Below are positions 7,729-17,300 of a stretch of DNA of 44,855 nucleotides, piece after piece. A model generated the notes under the pieces. It was not told where the DNA came from and made no database searches. It saw only the letters and a program-made list of their open reading frames with translations. The stretch covers positions 1 to 44,855 of the forward strand of contig CALVWC010000004.1 of NCBI GenBank assembly GCA_944364445.1, given 5' to 3'. This DNA is from an uncultured Clostridia bacterium (GTDB lineage Bacteria; Bacillota; Clostridia; Christensenellales; UBA1242). The position numbers were made by a program, and so were the translations under genes. Position 1 is the stretch's first letter; each line of letters begins with the position of its first letter.

Positions 7729-7864
7729 ACGCAAAGACGGAATTGGCAACTCCCGAGCAAACGCTGGTCGGCGTAAAGACAAAAAAAGGCAAACAATGTT
7801 TGCGAAATAGGGTGGAACAGCGGTAAAAAGTCGCCCCTATGCGAGTGTGGCATAGGCTTTTTTT
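7729..7864 (+). promoter_or_regulatory. T-box riboswitch (tRNA-Gly sensing) upstream of glyQS
   Basis: The T-box core AGGGTGGAACAGCG lies at 7809-7822 (consensus AGGGTGGNACCGCG). Its TGGA bulge would pair with a tRNA 3' end UCCA, as expected for tRNA-Gly. The 5' part (7729-7774, ACGC pairing with GCGT) is a short Stem I with a candidate GGC glycine specifier at 7745-7747. The leader ends in the terminator CCTATGC-loop-GCATAGG followed by T7 (7836-7864). Uncharged tRNA-Gly should stabilise the alternative antiterminator and allow glyQS transcription. The specifier position is my reading of the fold; the T-box core and terminator are directly visible. Confidence 0.92.
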
Positions 7865-7881
7865 ATTTTAAAGGAGAGATT

Positions 7882-9255
7882 ATGGAAAAAAAGTTAACAA
7901 TGGATAAACTTGTCAACCTTTGCAAAGCAAGAGGCTTTGTTTTTCAAGGTAGTGAAATTTATGGTGGGTTTGCTAACACTTGGGATTTTGGACCAGTGGG
8001 TGTGGAACTTAAAAACAACATCAAGCGTGCTTGGTGGAAAAAATTTGTGCAGGAAGACCCTTCAACTTATGGTGTGGACGCTGCCATTTTGATGAACCCA
8101 CGCGTTTGGGAGGCAAGTGGTCACGTTCAAAGTTTTGGTGATCCAAAAATGGATTGCAAAAACTGCAAAACTCGTCATCGTGCCGACACTATTATTGAAA
8201 ACTTCACAAAGGGGAAAGTTTCGGCGGAAGGCATGAGCAATGAAGAGATGGAAAAATTCATCGAGGAGCATGATATCAAATGCCCAAACTGTGGAAAGCG
8301 CGATTGGACGCCAATTCGAAAATTTAATCCAATGTTCACAACTTCAAGAAATATGGTGGGCGATGAAAAGGATGTTGTTTATCTTCGTCCAGAAACTTGC
8401 CAAGGAGAGTATGTCAACTTTTTGAATGTTCAACGCACTATGCGTGCCAAAGTTCCTTTTGCGATTGCTCAAATTGGAAAAAGTTTTAGAAATGAAATCA
8501 CCCCGGGAAACTTTCTGTTTAGAACGGTGGAGTTTGAACAAATGGAACTTCAAATGTTCTGCAAGGAAACAGACGGCTTGAAAATTTATGAAACATACAA
8601 GCAACGAGCGCTTAACTTTGTGGAATCACTTGGTCTTAAAGCGGAAAATTTGAGATTTCACGACCACGATAAACTTGCACACTACGCAAAGGCTGCTTGC
8701 GATATTCAATATAATTTTCCAATCGGTTGGCAGGAACTTAATGGAATTCATCATCGCGGAAATTGGGATTTATCTCGTCACAGCGAATTTAGCGGAAAAA
8801 CCATGGATTATCTTGACCCATACACCAATGAAAGATTTGTTCCAAATGTCATTGAATATTCTATTGGTGCTGACAGACTTATGCTGGCAATTATGAGCGA
8901 AGCGTATGATGAGGAAACTTTGGAAAATGGTGAAACAAGAGTTGTTATGCATTTCTTGCCAGCAATCGCACCATTCAAGGTGGCAATTCTTCCTCTTCAA
9001 AAGAACTTAGGTGAAAAAGCAAAAGAAATCTATGGCAATCTCTCTAAGAGGTTTATGTGTGACTATGACGAGGCTGGCTCAATTGGAAAACGCTATCGTC
9101 GTCAAGATGAAATCGGCACACCTTTCTGCGTGACAGTTGACTTTCAAACCTTGGAAGATGACACAGTCACAATTCGTGACCGCGACACCATGGAACAAAT
9201 CCGCTTAAGCATTAACGAACTTGAAAACTATATCCAAAAAGCAATAGAATTTTAA
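7882..9255 (+). CDS. glyQS: Glycyl-tRNA synthetase, single-chain (alpha2) class II type
   Basis: Protein of 457 residues that charges tRNA-Gly with glycine. AAGGAG precedes the ATG. The class II motif 2 FRNEITPGNFLFRTVEFEQME starts near residue 202, and motif 3 with GADRLML lies near 330. The glycine-pocket context WELNGIHHRG-like segment (QELNGIHHRGNWDL) precedes motif 3. Four cysteines in two pairs, CKNC (92-95) and CPNC (134-137), form a probable zinc-binding insertion. The C-terminal anticodon-binding domain begins near FKVAILPLQKN. It is the only gene under the T-box leader. Confidence 0.97.
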   Translation: MEKKLTMDKLVNLCKARGFVFQGSEIYGGFANTWDFGPVGVELKNNIKRAWWKKFVQEDPSTYGVDAAILMNPRVWEASGHVQSFGDPKMDCKNCKTRHRADTIIENFTKGKVSAEGMSNEEMEKFIEEHDIKCPNCGKRDWTPIRKFNPMFTTSRNMVGDEKDVVYLRPETCQGEYVNFLNVQRTMRAKVPFAIAQIGKSFRNEITPGNFLFRTVEFEQMELQMFCKETDGLKIYETYKQRALNFVESLGLKAENLRFHDHDKLAHYAKAACDIQYNFPIGWQELNGIHHRGNWDLSRHSEFSGKTMDYLDPYTNERFVPNVIEYSIGADRLMLAIMSEAYDEETLENGETRVVMHFLPAIAPFKVAILPLQKNLGEKAKEIYGNLSKRFMCDYDEAGSIGKRYRRQDEIGTPFCVTVDFQTLEDDTVTIRDRDTMEQIRLSINELENYIQKAIEF

Positions 9256-9280
9256 AAATTAAAAATTTTTAACAAAATAC

Positions 9281-9309
9281 TTCACTTTTCATTTTGTGTG
9301 GTATATAAT
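9281..9309 (+). promoter_or_regulatory. Promoter of the glycosyltransferase gene
   Basis: TTCACT (9281-9286), a 17-base spacer, TATAAT (9304-9309), then GGAGG at 9330-9334 before ATG 9340. The -35 is weak. Confidence 0.55.
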
Positions 9310-9339
9310 AGAAAAAATCATGTTGCTTTGGAGGAAAAA

Positions 9340-10624
9340 ATGAATACTTGGCAGATAATAAATTTAGTGCTTACGATAATAGTGAGTTTGTTGGTTGCAT
9401 ATCAAGTTTTATATGTTATTATAGGTCTGTTTTGGAAGAAAAAATTTAAAGATACAAATGTAGAAAGTTCTTATGGCGTGTTAATTGCAGGTCGTAACGA
9501 GGAAAAAGTTATAGGGCAACTTATTGATAGCATAAAGAAACAAAATTATAATCAAGACAAAATTAAAATTTTTGTGGTGGCAGATAATTGCAGTCAAAAT
9601 GATAAAACTGCAGACATTGCACGGAAAATGGGTGCGGTGGTGTTTGAGCGCCAAGACAAAGAAAAAGTTGGTAAGGGATATGCACTTGATTTTCTCTTAA
9701 GTAAAATTAATGAGAATTATCCAGATTATGACCCTGATGGATGGTTTGTGTTTGACGCTGATAATATTTTAGATGTTAATTATGTTAAAGAAATGAACAA
9801 GGCTTTTAATAGCGGGGGGGAATATTATAACCTCTTATCGAGCGTCTAAAAATTTCGGCAATGGTCTTTTTGCCATGGGTGCATCGATTGGTTTTATCCG
9901 AGATTGTAGATTCTTACATACTCCTAGAACAATTTTAAACATATCCACGGTTGTGACAGGAACTGGGTTTTTAATGCCAAAAAGACTTATAAATCCAAAA
10001 ACAGGCTGGAAATATAGTTGCATAGTTGAAGACAGTGAATTTTCTATGGATGTGATAGGTAAAGGAGAAAAGATAATTTATTGCGATGATGCAATTTTTT
10101 ATGACGAACAACCAGAAACTTGGAAGGCGACTTATCGTCAAAGAATGCGATGGCAAAAAGGAGCATATTTAATTTATAAGGGTTTTGCGGGAAGCATGAT
10201 TTTAAAGTTTTTCTCAAAATTTAGTTTCACTATATATGATAATTTAATATATTTTACTCCAGTTCCAATTATTTCAACAAGCTGGGCACTTTTGAATGGA
10301 CTTATCGCTGTTGTGACAAGTTTTTTAAAAATGCTTATGGGGTATCCAGTTGGAATAGAAATTCTATCCTTAATCGGAGCGTTAGCTTTTTATTTTGTTA
10401 TGTTATACTTAGGTTTATTCTTATATGGATCACTCGCTGTTATTAAAGATTGGAAAAGGATAAAAGCAACAAATAAAAAGAAATTTATTGCAATGTTTGC
10501 ATATCCGATTTTTATGATAAGCATTATTCCAATTTGTTTTATAGCACTTTTTTCTAAGGTGGAATGGAAGCCGATTGAACATAAAGAGGCAATAAATATT
10601 GAAGAAATAAATAAAATTAAATAA
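9340..10624 (+). pseudogene. GT2-family membrane glycosyltransferase, split by a +1 frameshift at a G7 tract
   Basis: Two adjacent frames form one protein. Part 1 (from ATG 9340, GGAGG upstream) has an N-terminal membrane helix, then GVLIAGRNEE, VVADNCSQNDKT and the metal-binding FDADN, and stops at 9849. Part 2 continues in another frame from 9821 with NIITSYRASKNFG, the catalytic EDSEFSMD, the RQRMRW (QxxRW-like) motif and three or more membrane helices. The shift falls at seven G's (9814-9820). With six G's the reading is continuous (SGG-NII) and gives 427 residues, a normal length for this processive GT2 class (cellulose/hyaluronan/poly-GlcNAc synthase-like). As shown the enzyme is off. 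It may be a phase-variable gene or a homopolymer sequencing error; the substrate is unknown. Confidence 0.85.
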
Positions 10625-10643
10625 AAATATTAAAAAATGAGTT

Positions 10644-10690
10644 AAAAATGCGAAAAAATTTGAAAAAAAGTGAATTTTTCGCATTTTTTT
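10644..10690 (+). terminator. Intrinsic terminator of the glycosyltransferase gene
   Basis: AAAAATGCGAAAAAATT pairs with AATTTTTCGCATTTTTT around a 12-base loop and ends in a T run. Confidence 0.8.
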
Positions 10691-10810
10691 AATATATTTT
10701 TAATTTTATAACTTAATTTTACTCGTGTGATAAATAAATGATAAAAATATTTTTTACATTTATTAATTTAATTTTTTCATATATTTTTAAATTAAAAGAC
10801 TTTTAAAAAA

Positions 10811-10843
10811 TAAATAAAAATAGGAAAAATCCTATTTTATTTA
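10811..10843 (-). terminator. Terminator of the SDR gene; rest of gap is featureless
   Basis: TAAATAAAAATAGGA-AAAA-TCCTATTTTATTTA inverted repeat just downstream of the minus-strand stop at 10868. The remainder of 10691-10867 is almost pure A/T and shows nothing else I can name. Confidence 0.6.
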
Positions 10844-10867
10844 TATTTATAATATATTTTCGTGAGT

Positions 10868-11677
10868 TTAGCAATATAGTTTTCTGGTTATAAAATTTAC
10901 AAGTTTAGTTGGCAAAACTCTTGGAAGAAAGACGGCGCATTTATACCAAAATCCAACAGTTTTTCTTAAAGGTGGATTTTTCTTTTTAAGAATTTTTAAA
11001 ACCGCTTTTCCCACAGTGTCTGGACTTTTTCCAGTTTGTTCGTCTTTTTCCACTTTCTTGATTGACTTTTCCACAGTTTTATCATAATTGGTTTCGTTTT
11101 CTGCCTTGTCAAAAACGCGGTTTTGTGTGAAACCAGTTTTTGTATCTCCGGGAAGCACGGCGGTCACTTTGATTTTGAAAGGCTTAACCTCATTTGCAAG
11201 TGCGCGAGAAAAAATTTCAATTCCTGCTTTGGTGGCTGAATAGGTGGCTTGGTATGGAAGAGGAATAATACCGCCAACTGACGAGGTGTTCACAATGTTT
11301 CCTCCACCACTTTTTTTCAAAAATGGAATAGCCACTCCGCTCAAAGCAATCACGGCAGAAAGATTGGTGTTCACTTGTTTATAGATATTTTCAGGCTTAG
11401 CGTTTTCAATCGCACCTGCAATTCCAAAACCCGCATTATTAATAAAAATGTCGATATGCTTTTCCTTTTCAAAAATTTCCTCTAAAATGCTTTTCACTTT
11501 TTCTGTGTCATTCACATCACAAGTGTAGGCTTTTTCCATTTCTTCATGCTCTTCCACATGAAGAGAAATGTCATAAATTTTAACGCCAGCCTTTTTAAGT
11601 TGTTTTGCAATGGCGTAGCCAATGCCTCCACTCGCACCTGTTATAACTGCAACTTTGCCATTTAATTTTCTGCTCAT
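10868..11677 (-). CDS. Short-chain dehydrogenase/reductase (SDR family)
   Basis: NAD(P)-dependent oxidoreductase of 269 residues. I chose ATG 11677, which has GGAGG five bases upstream, over the TTG at 11689. The Rossmann motif TGASGGIG (13-20), the NNAG motif (80-83) and the catalytic Ser133, Tyr146 and Lys150 (YSATK) are all present. The segment PGDTKTGFT after the active site is typical of classical SDRs. The C-terminus (about 235-269, hydrophobic with RVLPTKLVNFITRKL) could contact the membrane. The substrate cannot be inferred from neighbours; it stands alone between two terminators. Confidence 0.92.
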   Translation of the reverse strand: MSRKLNGKVAVITGASGGIGYAIAKQLKKAGVKIYDISLHVEEHEEMEKAYTCDVNDTEKVKSILEEIFEKEKHIDIFINNAGFGIAGAIENAKPENIYKQVNTNLSAVIALSGVAIPFLKKSGGGNIVNTSSVGGIIPLPYQATYSATKAGIEIFSRALANEVKPFKIKVTAVLPGDTKTGFTQNRVFDKAENETNYDKTVEKSIKKVEKDEQTGKSPDTVGKAVLKILKKKNPPLRKTVGFWYKCAVFLPRVLPTKLVNFITRKLYC

Positions 11678-11729
11678 ATTTTCCTCCAAAATTTTTTCAA
11701 AATTATTTTATCAAAAAATTCCGAAAAAA

Positions 11730-11763
11730 CCTAATAAAAAAACAAAAAAATCGATTTTTTAGG
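11730..11763 (-). terminator. Possible terminator of the ABC-F gene
   Basis: Read on the minus strand, CCTAAAAAA and TTTATTAGG flank a T-rich loop and are followed by TTTTTT. The stem is weak and A/T-rich. Confidence 0.35.
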
Positions 11764-11813
11764 CATTTTTCAGCATTATTTTAACGATTTTTCTGTATTT
11801 TTTAATTTTTTAT

Positions 11814-13394
11814 TTAATTTTTATATTTTTCCATATATTCTTCATAACTCATTTGTTTGTCAATAATGGTGTTTTCATCCACAATATCAATAATTCGGTT
11901 GGCAACTGTTTCTATGATTTCTTGGTCGCCAGTGGCAAACAAAATTGGACCTTTAAAGTTGATCATGCCCTTGTTCAGCGAGGTGATGCTTTCAAGGTCA
12001 AGATGATTGATTGGTTCATCCAAAATGAGAAGATTTCCTCCCTCAAGCATCAGTTTTGCCAGCATACATCTCACCTTTTCACCGCCAGAAAGCACGTTGA
12101 CTTCTTTCAAACTTTCTTCACCAGAAAACAACATTCTTCCCAGCCAGCCACGCACATAACTTTCTGTTTTATCCTTAGAAAATTGTCTGAGCCAATCTAC
12201 AATCGAGAGGTGACAGTTGTCAAAATATTCGCGGTTATCCTGAGGTAAATATGAAGGTTTAATTGTCTTTCCGAAATGGAAAGTTCCACTGTCTGCCTCT
12301 TCTTTTCCCATTAAAATGTTAAAAAGTGTGGTTAAAACTAAGGAATTATTGGATAAAAACACAATTTTTTGGTCAGGTTCCACATTGAAAGAAAGATTTT
12401 TAAACATTCCTTTTTTGGTCAGGTTTTCCACTTTCAAAATTTCCTTTCCTATGGCTTGCTCAAATTTGAAGTCGACATAAGGATATTTTCTTGAACTTGG
12501 CTTTAAGTCTTCCAGCGTCAATTTTTCAAGTTCTCTCTTTCTGCTGGTTGCTTGCTTACTTTTTGAAGCGTTGGCAGAGAAGCGAGCGATGAAGTCCTTA
12601 AGTTCTTTGGCGCGTTGTTCTGCCTTTTTGTTTTGTTCTTTTGCTTGGCGGGCAAGAAGTTGGCTTGTTTCATACCAAAAATCGTAGTTTCCAAGATACA
12701 TATTAATCTGCCCAAAATCCACATCGCATATATGCGTGCAGACTTTATTAAGAAAGTGACGATTGTGCGAAACGATGATGACGATGTTTTCAAAGTCCAA
12801 AAGGAAGTTTTCCAGCCACCTTATCGTTTTAAAGTCAAGGTTGTTTGTTGGTTCATCCAAAATCAAAATGTCAGGATTGCCAAAAAGTGCTTGCGCAAGC
12901 AAAACTTTCACCTTGATTTTCGAGTCGAGTTCGCTCATCGTTTTATAGTAATCATCTTCTTTAATGCCCATGCTTTGCAACAAACTTTTGGCGTCGCTGT
13001 CGGCTTCCCAACCGCCAAGTTCGGCAAATTCTGTTTCAAGTTCTCCTGCTCTAATGCCGTCCTCATCTGAAAAATCAGGTTTGGCATAAAGTGCATCCTT
13101 TTCCTTTTGAATTTCCATTAGGCGCTTGTGTCCAAGAAGGACGGTGTCAAGCACGGTTTCGTTGTCGTATTTATTCTGGTTTTGCTCTAAAACCGACATT
13201 CTTTCGCCGGGCGTTATCACAACTTCGCCAGTGTTTGGCTCAATTTCTCCAGTTAAGATTTTCAAAAAGGTAGATTTACCAGCGCCGTTTGCACCGATAA
13301 TTCCATAGCAATTCCCTTTTGTGAACTTCAAGTTCACTTCTTTATAAAGTGTTCTTCCTCCAAATGATAAGGAAACATTGACGGTTTGAATCAT
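11814..13394 (-). CDS. ABC-F family ATPase (YkpA/YbiT-like) with a degenerate second ATP site
   Basis: Soluble tandem ABC ATPase of 526 residues, of the class that acts on ribosomes. In domain 1, Walker A GANGAGKST (34-42), Walker B LILDEP and H-loop His210 are intact, but the signature is MSELD (153-157) rather than LSGGE. The linker (about 245-310) has the family SANASKSKQATSRK. In domain 2, Walker A is degraded to LSNNSLVLTT (no GK), the signature LSGGE (435-439) is intact, DEPTNHLD reads DEPINHLD, and the H-loop His is Gly (ATGDQE, G489). So one composite site looks active and the other dead; a degenerate second P-loop is, to my knowledge, also seen in YkpA homologues. The start ATG overlaps the upstream stop (ATGA) with AGGAGA upstream. 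Confidence 0.92.
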   Translation of the reverse strand: MIQTVNVSLSFGGRTLYKEVNLKFTKGNCYGIIGANGAGKSTFLKILTGEIEPNTGEVVITPGERMSVLEQNQNKYDNETVLDTVLLGHKRLMEIQKEKDALYAKPDFSDEDGIRAGELETEFAELGGWEADSDAKSLLQSMGIKEDDYYKTMSELDSKIKVKVLLAQALFGNPDILILDEPTNNLDFKTIRWLENFLLDFENIVIIVSHNRHFLNKVCTHICDVDFGQINMYLGNYDFWYETSQLLARQAKEQNKKAEQRAKELKDFIARFSANASKSKQATSRKRELEKLTLEDLKPSSRKYPYVDFKFEQAIGKEILKVENLTKKGMFKNLSFNVEPDQKIVFLSNNSLVLTTLFNILMGKEEADSGTFHFGKTIKPSYLPQDNREYFDNCHLSIVDWLRQFSKDKTESYVRGWLGRMLFSGEESLKEVNVLSGGEKVRCMLAKLMLEGGNLLILDEPINHLDLESITSLNKGMINFKGPILFATGDQEIIETVANRIIDIVDENTIIDKQMSYEEYMEKYKN

Positions 13395-14056
13395 ACTTCT
13401 CTCTCCTTATTTGTTTTTCCAGCAACTGTTTTTGTTTTTATGTTATTGCTTACTTTGGCAACTTTTTTCGACTTTTCCACAATCTGATTTATTGTGGCTA
13501 TGTTTTCAGTCAACTTTTCTTTCTTTTTCTTCTTTACTTTTTCTTGAAGCTCTTTGTAGGCGGTTTTGTAATTTTCACCAAGATGCTCCAAATAATTTTC
13601 TATGTCGATATCCTCTTCAAAACTCTTTTCCAAAAGTTTGCCAAAAACTGGATTTATGTTGTATATTTCAGCGTAAGATTTGCCCTCTTCAAATTCGGTT
13701 TTATAGAAGGAAAAAATCTCATTTTTTAATAATTTTTTTCGCATTGATAAATAGATTAAAAAATCGTTTTTATCAAAATTATCAATTTTTTCGGTATTTT
13801 TCACAATTTTTTCTAATTTTTTTGTGTTTTTTAATGATTTTTTAAATTTTTTTCTAATTTTTCTTTTTTCATCAAAAACAAAATCTGGAGTTTTAAGTGT
13901 TTTTGCCATTTTGTTAAAAGCAAGTCTTTCTTTGATTAGTTTTTGTGAAAGAGTGAAATCGTCTGGCAAAGGATTATATCCAAAATGCGAATATAAAATG
14001 CCAAACTTTTCGTTTATCATGTTTAAATAATTTAAAACTTCAAAATTAATTTCCAT
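13391..14056 (-). CDS. Hypothetical Lys-rich helical protein coupled to the ABC-F gene
   Basis: Protein of 221 residues from ATG 14056, with no signal or membrane segment and very rich in Lys, Glu, Asn and Ile. Most of it is probably helical: KKFKKSLKNTKKLEKIVKN and KLLEKSFEEDIDIENYLEHL are typical stretches. The last 45 residues are a basic tail. I recognise no family. Its TGA overlaps the ABC-F ATG by four bases, so the two are translated together and a ribosome-linked role is conceivable (inference). The start is set by a consensus promoter whose -10 ends 7 bases before the ATG. A longer frame to 14101 would begin inside or before the promoter and is rejected. Confidence 0.75.
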   Translation of the reverse strand: MEINFEVLNYLNMINEKFGILYSHFGYNPLPDDFTLSQKLIKERLAFNKMAKTLKTPDFVFDEKRKIRKKFKKSLKNTKKLEKIVKNTEKIDNFDKNDFLIYLSMRKKLLKNEIFSFYKTEFEEGKSYAEIYNINPVFGKLLEKSFEEDIDIENYLEHLGENYKTAYKELQEKVKKKKKEKLTENIATINQIVEKSKKVAKVSNNIKTKTVAGKTNKEREV

Positions 14057-14062
14057 GTGCTT

Positions 14063-14091
14063 ATTATACCCTTGCTCAATCTTTTTGTCAA
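14063..14091 (-). promoter_or_regulatory. Consensus promoter placed for a leaderless transcript
   Basis: On the minus strand: TTGACA (14091-14086), 17 bases, TATAAT (14068-14063), both perfect. The start codon follows after AAGCAC, so the mRNA should begin at or next to the ATG. The only SD-like bases (AAGGG) lie upstream of the -10 and would not be in this mRNA. Confidence 0.8.
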
Positions 14092-14146
14092 GATAAAACA
14101 AAAGGATACAATATTTCTTGAAAAATTTTTAAAGAAATTAACAATG

Positions 14147-14163
14147 TTATCCACATATCCACA
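14147..14163 (+). promoter_or_regulatory. Two adjacent DnaA boxes
   Basis: A perfect TTATCCACA (14147-14155) is followed at once by ATATCCACA (14155-14163, one mismatch). They lie in the AT-rich divergent gap 14057-14342 ahead of the giant gene. The rest of that gap is A/T-rich and holds only the promoters listed. Confidence 0.55.
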
Positions 14164-14275
14164 ACAAAATCAAATTCAAAAAAAATTAAAAGAAAAATAA
14201 CAGCGTGAAAATAAAAATTAATTTTTAATTATTAATAAAATAATTTTTAAATAATATTTTTTAACTTAAAATTGT

Positions 14276-14304
14276 TTGCCTAAATGTGAAAAAAATTGTA
14301 TAAT
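14276..14304 (+). promoter_or_regulatory. Promoter of the giant surface protein gene
   Basis: TTGCCT (14276-14281), a 17-base spacer, perfect TATAAT (14299-14304). The leader is about 32 bases and carries AAGGGG before ATG 14343. Confidence 0.7.
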
Positions 14305-14342
14305 AATCTTGTTTATATTAACAAATAATATAAGGGGTAGTT

Positions 14343-17300
14343 ATGAGAAGAAGAAAAAGAAGAGCACTTGCCGTTTGGAAAGTTGTTTTAATAACGATTG
14401 CTTCTATCATTGGGCTTATGGGTGTGTCGGTGTTTGTCATGTATTTACTTGGCATGCTTGAAGACAAAATTGTCAATCCAGTCAGCATAAATTTTGTTAA
14501 GGAGGGTAATGAGTTTTATAACTCTGACACGGATACATTCGAAGTTTCTTCCAATTTCACCCTAACCATCACCACATCAACAGAGGAAGTCACAGAGGAC
14601 TTAGTCACTCTTTCTCTTCCAAAAGGAACGGTGCGTGACGGCAGAGTTTTTAATGATGTCATTTCCGTTCCTCAAACGGTTCGTTTAAACACCCCTTTTG
14701 AAGTTGAACTTAGAGAAAGTTATAATGCAGAGTTAGACCGAAGTTACAGAAACGGCGGAACAACCATAATCACTTGCGAAAGCGAATATGGCCCTGCCGA
14801 GAATGACACAATAACAATTTCCGTGGATGTGCCAGTCTACAGTATTCATGCCTATGTTTATGATGCACTCGACAGCACGATGACTGACTTAAATGGCAGT
14901 GTGTTCATTGGCTCGCAGTTTAAAGTTAATGTGGAATTTTTGCCAGAGGCAAGTAAATATACATTCTCAACAGAGGAAGAAAAACTTGTTTTCTATGATC
15001 CACAAAATAATTACATAGAATTTGATTATGAAACCAAGACCTTTGATGCTCGCGATGTCAGTGCAGGCACTGGCGACACAATCAGAATTTTCACCTTTGT
15101 TGACGCGTATGAGCAAAAAAAGTTTTTGGAAGCGAACAGCGACGCTGAAAGTTTTAGTGCTTTAAACAGCCGTGCGCTTAACTATTTTGACGCTCATGAA
15201 GGTTCTTATGTCATGGACGAAATTAAAATCATGGTGGAAGAGGTCAGCGTTCACAGTTTCAATATTTCAGCCACAAATTTCTCGTCGTATGCTGACACAA
15301 AGTTCCACTTGGCATTTAACTCCACCTCTTCAGTCTTTTCCGGCAATCTTGGAGCCACCATTCGTGACAGCGAAGGAAATATGTTAAACTCGATTTATGC
15401 AGAAGGTGTTGGCATAAGTTATCTTGGAAGTGACAATGGTGAAGATGTGCCAGATGAAATCACTTTAAAAGGTTCAAACTATGTTATGGAGGTTGTTGAA
15501 ACTGTCACTAAAGATGAAAACGGAAGTATGAATTACACATATCAAGTTAACCGCATAGCTTATGACAGTGAGGCTTCCTATAAGGCAAAATTTGAAACTG
15601 ACGAAAATGGCGAGGGCACAAACACTTACTATTTCATCATGCCAAGTATCTCTTCAAGTTCGGTGGTCGACAACAATTCTTATGAAATTTCCACAGAAAA
15701 CCAAATTGATAATGGTAAATTTATCTCTGCACTATTTTTGGAAACAGAAAAAGGTTATGAAATTTTCTTTGATGAATCATTAAGCGCACACACACAAAGT
15801 TTGCAAGATATTTTCCCAACTTTCTTTATGAGTTTTGAAGTGAGTGCTGACAATGACATTTACTGGACAAACGCGACTTCCGAAACTTCTCCACTCACAC
15901 TTGTTTACGACACTGACTCCATGCTTTCAGATACATATGATTTATCGAAAGATATTTTTGTTGATGAAACCAACATCTATCAAACTGTGAAATATTTCTT
16001 CTCCTCCGAATCGGGAGATTATATTACGGGAGATATTCCACTTGAATATGCTGGCTCTGGAGCGTATAAGCGAGAGGCTTTAGGTATGACAAGCACAGAC
16101 ACCACAGAAATCGTGCTTTATGAACTCAACAGTTCCTTCTTGCGTGCGGTAGGTGGCTATGACGGCACACTTTATCTATACTTTGCCACAGTTAGAACCA
16201 ACGCCGACGGCGAAATCATCTATGTAAATGGCAAATATGACATCGTTCAATTTAGCCCAGCAAGAAGTTTGGTTATCGATGCCACAATCTCCTTTGGAAG
16301 TATAACTCCACAAATCACAATCGTTTCGGCATCAGAAGACGACAGATTTTTGGTGACAGGCACAAATGGTCAATCTAACATCTACCTTCCAACTGAACTA
16401 TACACTAATGTGCCAGAAGGCAATGCTGATTCTTTCACTTTTGAAATTTCTCTTAACAGCGAAGAATTAATAAGCCAAAACCAAGTTGAAGATTTTTGGA
16501 CATTATTCAATAACTCCACCTCCAGTGATAGATATCTAACTTTGGAATTTAGAACGCAGTCGGGCGAAGTTTGGAACAATATCACAATCACCGATGTTGT
16601 GAATGACACCACAGATGGTGTTGTGATAAGAGGTAGTGTCGACATATCAGACGGCTTCACAGACCCAGATGGTGTGGTTTTAACACCTTGGCTTGTTTAT
16701 AACAACGGCAAGCAGGTGCAACAAAAACAAGTTGACATCACATATAACGATGTAAAATACACCACTTTCACAGTTTACTTCCAAAAAATTAGCAAGGCGG
16801 ATTATGCTTTCATGGAAGATGATGAAGTAAAAGATAATTTTATTTCTGCTGATGGTGAGATTAACACGGTCAATGTTAAAATCACAACTCAAAACGGAGT
16901 GGAAATCACTTGGGGGAACACAAAAATTGAAGAGGACGGCGACAGAACTTTTTATGATGTTCTTTCCGACTATCTTCAAGTGCATCTATACGACACCCAT
17001 GGCAAGAGGATTTACACAAATGTGGCGACCTACACTTTGCAAGAACAAATTAATAATAACTACATCATCATAAACAACAATCGAATAACTTCCTTTGCTT
17101 CGGCAGATAATGTGGAAACCTCTCTTTCTGCCATAGCCAGCGGAATTGACGGCACAAGGCTAACAACCAAAACCATTCCTTTCCACATTGATAGCGAAGG
17201 TATAAGTGGGATTAAAAAGGACAATACTCTTTACGCAAATAATAATCCTCAACCAACAGATTACGTAGAAGTAGACGAGGAAGAATGGTCGAAAGTGCAA

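Noticed and set aside
9875..10624. A separate gene starting at ATG 9875
   Set aside because: No ribosome site, and the protein completes the glycosyltransferase interrupted at the G7 tract.
12615..13070. Plus-strand frame of 151 codons opposite the ABC-F gene
   Set aside because: No ribosome site and a composition typical of antisense readings; the ABC-F motifs define the real strand.
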